Positions 5,919 through 8,660 of a stretch of DNA of 8,660 nucleotides are shown here, piece after piece. The stretch is taken from NCBI GenBank assembly GCA_030607835.1, contig JAUWJE010000064.1, positions 1 to 8,660 on the forward strand, written 5' to 3'. The notes beneath the pieces are model-generated. The model ran no database searches. It saw only the letters and a program-made list of their open reading frames with translations, and was not told the origin of the DNA. Origin of the DNA: Candidatus Fermentibacterota bacterium. Lineage in GTDB: Bacteria > Fermentibacterota > Fermentibacteria > Fermentibacterales > JCC-6. The first letter of the stretch is position 1. The number at the start of each line of letters is the position of its first letter. Position numbers and translations under genes: made by a program.

Positions 5919-7100
5919 ATCAAGAATCCTGTCCAGCGTGTACCAGATAGTAAATACGGTGCTAACAATAATTATCGCGTCTTTGTTCTGCGAAATCCAT
6001 GTGTAAGGTACTTCAATCGCGTCTCCGGGAAGAGGTTTTACTTCAAGAATATCACTTCCGGATCCCATTTCTATCCCATCACGAAGGAGAACGGCTCCAC
6101 CGAGATTAGCATTGTCTTCCGGACCACCAGCCGCAAGTATGTACTGATGTACTGTTGATTCAGGCCTATATGTAACCATTCCCGGCATCATTACCGCACC
6201 ACCTACCGGTATTGAGTCACTGTACATTACTATCAGGATTGTATCTCCTGGCAGAATCAACTGATTAATGAAACCAACACTGTCAGCCCAGACGGGAAAA
6301 TGACCATTGTTTCTGACAATTCTGGTCCTGGATAGATCAACATTCCCTGGCAGACCTCCCATACGACTAATAAGGGCCTCAAAACTATCATAAAAGCCAA
6401 GCTCCCACGTTTCCACAGAGGATACTTTTTCAGGAACATCGATCTCTGCAGCGGGATAAGTCATACTTGTGCGAAGCAGGTAAACAGGATTCTCGCATGC
6501 TTCAAATAAAACCGAGGCGCCATTACTCAGAAACGGATCGCTGACCGGTGAACCTGTCAGGTGATCAATATGAAGATTTACTTCAAGAGTATCACCATTC
6601 GCTGTAAACAGATTTCCTGTTCGAGAACCGTAGGCGGAAATTCCTCCTGCCTCGCGAACCAATAATGAAACCCTGTCAAGTGATGTCATGATATATGTTC
6701 CGGGCTCATTAACCATACCTCGAACACTGGCTCTGAGCATGCGTGGTTCAGAAAGCGAAAGTGTGACATTCAGTAAAGGATAAAAGTTTGAAACAGATCG
6801 CTGCAGAGCATACTGTGCTTCATCTATTGTAAGACCATCCACTGCAACAGCACCTATTCCTGATACGGACAGATAACCGTCACTTCCAATGCGACAGATC
6901 ATCCATGGGAGAACTCCGGCTCCCAGCAATGCTTCGGTGCATCCACCCTCTATTACAACTGTAACAACATCACCAGGACCAAGAACATATGCGTTCCTGT
7001 CTACCTGTTCAAGAACGAACTTACTGGTGCCGGTAATTTCCTGCGCTGAAGAAGGTGCAGAAATAATCTGTATAAGCATAAGAAATATAATAATCAACAT
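5913..7100 (-). CDS. Wza-like polysaccharide export protein with PES and SLBB domains
   Basis: Predicted outer-membrane or periplasm-spanning polysaccharide export protein, 395 residues. Residues 1-19 are a signal peptide (LIIIFLMLIQII core, likely cut after PSSA) with no lipobox cysteine, unlike lipoprotein Wza. The polysaccharide export domain spans about 38-118, with the diagnostic LGPGDVVTV (40-48) and GYLSVSGIGAVAVDGLT (75-91). SLBB-like beta-grasp units follow. The first is about 120-200, with VRGMVNEPGTY and LLVREAGGI. A diverged one is about 236-291, ending LPGDTI. The third is about 295-366, with GAVMMPGMVTY, AAGGP and LPGDAI. A hydrophobic helix near 373-391 ends the chain. AGG lies 7 bases before the ATG. 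The gene sits 39 bases after the UDP-xylose synthase gene and 7 bases before the co-polymerase gene, the classical export/co-polymerase pairing. Confidence 0.88.
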   Translation of the reverse strand: MLIIIFLMLIQIISAPSSAQEITGTSKFVLEQVDRNAYVLGPGDVVTVVIEGGCTEALLGAGVLPWMICRIGSDGYLSVSGIGAVAVDGLTIDEAQYALQRSVSNFYPLLNVTLSLSEPRMLRASVRGMVNEPGTYIMTSLDRVSLLVREAGGISAYGSRTGNLFTANGDTLEVNLHIDHLTGSPVSDPFLSNGASVLFEACENPVYLLRTSMTYPAAEIDVPEKVSSVETWELGFYDSFEALISRMGGLPGNVDLSRTRIVRNNGHFPVWADSVGFINQLILPGDTILIVMYSDSIPVGGAVMMPGMVTYRPESTVHQYILAAGGPEDNANLGGAVLLRDGIEMGSGSDILEVKPLPGDAIEVPYTWISQNKDAIIIVSTVFTIWYTLDRILDK

Positions 7101-7139
7101 AAATTTACCTGTCCCCGCAATATCGTGTACAGTACCGCA

Positions 7140-8102
7140 TTAAATTCTGTCCTGTCTGGAAGTCCGGGTTTGATCCCCGGTCTTCCGGAAGTACTCAATT
7201 GTAGTATCCAGACCAGTTTCCAGGCAAACGACAGGTTTCCAGCCAAGTTTTTCGTTTGCAAGGGTTATATCCGGTTTTCTGATCTTAGGATCATCTATCG
7301 GCAAATCCTTATGAACGATTGAACTCTCTGTTTTAATTCTCTCAAGTATAAAATCAGCAAACTCACGGATAGTCATCTCTTCAGGGTTACCTATGTTCAC
7401 AGGACCCTCGAAATCACTCATCATTAAACGTACCAGTCCATCAACTGTATCAGAAACAAAACAGAAACTTCGAGTCTGTGAGCCATCACCAAAGACTGTA
7501 AGGTTGCGGTCGGACAGTGCCTGTGAAATGAACGCGGGTACAACCCTTCCATCATCAGCTCTCATTCTGGGTCCGTACGTATTGAAAATTCTGGCAATCT
7601 TCGTGTTCATTCCATGAAAGCGCCTGTACGCAAACGTAAGGGCTTCCGCGAACCGCTTCGCCTCGTCATAAACTCCTCTTGGACCTACTGGATTCACATT
7701 CCCCCAGTAATTCTCTGTCTGGGGATGAACAAGAGGGGCTCCGTAGACTTCACTGGTTGAAGCCAGAAGGAAACCGGCATTCTTTTCCCTTGCAAGACCA
7801 AGGGTTTTATGAGTTCCAAGTGATCCGACTTTTAGTGTTTGAATCGGAAAGGCAAGATAGTCAGCCGGACTCGCAGGAGAAGCAAGGTGAAAAATGAAAT
7901 CAAGCTTTCCCTGTACAAAGATGTAATTTGTTACATCATGATGAATGAATGAGAAACTGCTGTTCCCGGCCAAATGCGCGATGTTATCAGTCGACCCTGT
8001 AATAAGGTTATCCATCGCCAGCACTTCGTGCCCATCAGAAAGAAGTCTTTCACAAAGGTGGCTGCCTATGAAGCCGGCACCACCAGTTACAAGTACTCTC
8101 AT
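7140..8102 (-). CDS. uxs: UDP-glucuronate decarboxylase (UDP-xylose synthase), extended SDR
   Basis: Cytoplasmic NAD-dependent enzyme, 320 residues, expected to convert UDP-glucuronate to UDP-xylose and CO2 (EC 4.1.1.35). The N-terminal Rossmann motif is GGAGFIG (7-13), with D31 for the adenosine ribose. HLASPASPADY (72-82) is the family signature. The active site shows STSEVYG (115-121, with E118) and YDEAK (145-149, Tyr and Lys). GPRGVYDEAKR, RIFNTYGPRM (171-180), DDGRVVPAFISQAL and QTRSF (209-213) are all characteristic of UDP-xylose synthases rather than of UDP-glucose 4-epimerases or 4,6-dehydratases. Length is normal for the soluble form. The ATG has GGGAG at 5-base spacing and overlaps the preceding stop as ATGA. 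It suggests a xylose-containing polymer, or a sugar derived from UDP-xylose. Confidence 0.9.
   Translation of the reverse strand: MRVLVTGGAGFIGSHLCERLLSDGHEVLAMDNLITGSTDNIAHLAGNSSFSFIHHDVTNYIFVQGKLDFIFHLASPASPADYLAFPIQTLKVGSLGTHKTLGLAREKNAGFLLASTSEVYGAPLVHPQTENYWGNVNPVGPRGVYDEAKRFAEALTFAYRRFHGMNTKIARIFNTYGPRMRADDGRVVPAFISQALSDRNLTVFGDGSQTRSFCFVSDTVDGLVRLMMSDFEGPVNIGNPEEMTIREFADFILERIKTESSIVHKDLPIDDPKIRKPDITLANEKLGWKPVVCLETGLDTTIEYFRKTGDQTRTSRQDRI
8099..8102 (-). promoter_or_regulatory. ATGA stop-start overlap coupling rfbB and uxs
   Basis: On the minus strand the four bases ATGA contain the uxs start (8100-8102) and the rfbB stop TGA (8099-8101). GGGAG at 8108-8112, within the end of rfbB, serves as ribosome-binding site. 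This is the usual sign of translational coupling. Confidence 0.75.
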
Positions 8103-8660
8103 CTGTTCTCCCGGGAATTACCCAATCTCTCAGAATACATCACTCTGTAGTATTCCCTGAATCTGCCTGATTTTATCTCTTCCCACCAGTCACGATTATT
8201 CTTATACCATGCAACTGTAAGTTCAAGTCCTTCTTCAAAGATAATCTCAGCTTTCCAGCCAAGTTTCTCTTCTATTGAACTGACATCGAGAGCATAGCGT
8301 CTGTCGTGCCCCGGACGATCATCAATATACCTTACAAGACCCGGATCAGCACCTGTTGCCGCAAGTATGCCATCGGTCACTTCCCTGTTTGTATGCTCTT
8401 CCCCAGCCCCGATGTTGTATACGGAGCCAGGTACAGGATTATCCAATATGAGCATCAGTGCACTGCAGTGATCTTCCACATACATCCAATCACGAAGATT
8501 CAGGCCATCCCCATACAACGGAAGAGGCTCTCCATCCAATGCGTTGGTAATGAAAAGAGGGAATAGCTTCTCGGGATACTGCCATGGACCGAAATTATTC
8601 GATGACCTTGTTACTACAATGGGAGTTCCATGAGTTGACCAGTAGCTCATGGCCAGCAGC
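8099..8660 (-). CDS. rfbB: dTDP-glucose 4,6-dehydratase, C-terminal part (cut by window edge)
   Basis: C-terminal half of the enzyme that converts dTDP-glucose to dTDP-4-dehydro-6-deoxyglucose (EC 4.2.1.46), the entry to dTDP-rhamnose and other deoxysugars. The frame runs off the right edge, with LLA before the first Met in the window, matching the family helix after the YxxxK motif, so that Met (8648-8650) is internal. Visible signatures in order are TRSSNNFGPWQYPEKLFP (family: SNNYGPYQFPEKL), YGDGLNLRDWMYVEDHC, VYNIGAGEEHTN, DRPGHDRRYALD, KLGWKAE, and a tail with WYKNNRDWW. The NAD-binding and catalytic motifs are outside the window and cannot be checked. The stop overlaps the uxs start. 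Partner genes rfbA, rfbC and rfbD are not seen here. A related 4,6-dehydratase of different specificity is possible but less likely given the RPGHDRRYALD motif. Confidence 0.88.
   Translation of the reverse strand, partial: LLAMSYWSTHGTPIVVTRSSNNFGPWQYPEKLFPLFITNALDGEPLPLYGDGLNLRDWMYVEDHCSALMLILDNPVPGSVYNIGAGEEHTNREVTDGILAATGADPGLVRYIDDRPGHDRRYALDVSSIEEKLGWKAEIIFEEGLELTVAWYKNNRDWWEEIKSGRFREYYRVMYSERLGNSRENR

Noticed and set aside
5906..5968. An upstream ATG giving the co-polymerase 21 more residues.
   Set aside because: It overlaps the C-terminal helix of the export protein and lacks family similarity. The ATG 7 bases after the export stop is a better start.

Overview
The window looks like part of a moderate-GC Gram-negative bacterial chromosome. 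A Wza-type polysaccharide export protein with a signal peptide implies an outer membrane. A phosphate butyryltransferase-type enzyme suggests fermentative or acyl-CoA-based energy metabolism. No gene is diagnostic of a phylum, and I do not assign one. TGA is the ordinary stop of five minus-strand genes, so the genetic code appears standard.

Left edge (1-755, plus strand): the C-terminal three quarters of a phosphate butyryltransferase/acetyltransferase-family gene. Homology to the family appears to continue upstream to the window edge, but an in-frame TGA at 42-44 interrupts it just before an ATG at 45. A 74-base convergent gap follows.

Middle (830-3215, minus strand): a compact three-gene cluster read right to left. 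It encodes an Eis-like two-lobed GNAT acetyltransferase, a flavodoxin-fold oxidoreductase with an iron-sulfur-flavoprotein-type cysteine cluster, and a small secreted GyrI-like effector-binding protein. A perfect 9-base inverted repeat lies just upstream of the first gene and is a candidate operator or promoter element.

Right (3349-8660, minus strand): the promoter-distal end of a surface-polysaccharide operon, also read right to left. It encodes dTDP-glucose 4,6-dehydratase (cut by the window edge), UDP-glucuronate decarboxylase (UDP-xylose synthase), an outer-membrane export protein, a kinase-less Wzz/GNVR co-polymerase, and a Wzx-type flippase. The first two make nucleotide sugars. The flippase would move lipid-linked repeat units across the inner membrane, the co-polymerase would set chain length, and the export protein would form the outer-membrane exit. 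Glycosyltransferases, polymerase and the remaining deoxysugar genes are not in the window and may lie beyond its right edge. The genes are tightly packed (one ATGA overlap; gaps of 39, 7 and 25 bases), which supports co-transcription.

I found no tRNA, rRNA, CRISPR array, insertion sequence or phage gene, and no clear candidate for a wholly new system. The strongest oddity is the interrupted ptb-like gene.
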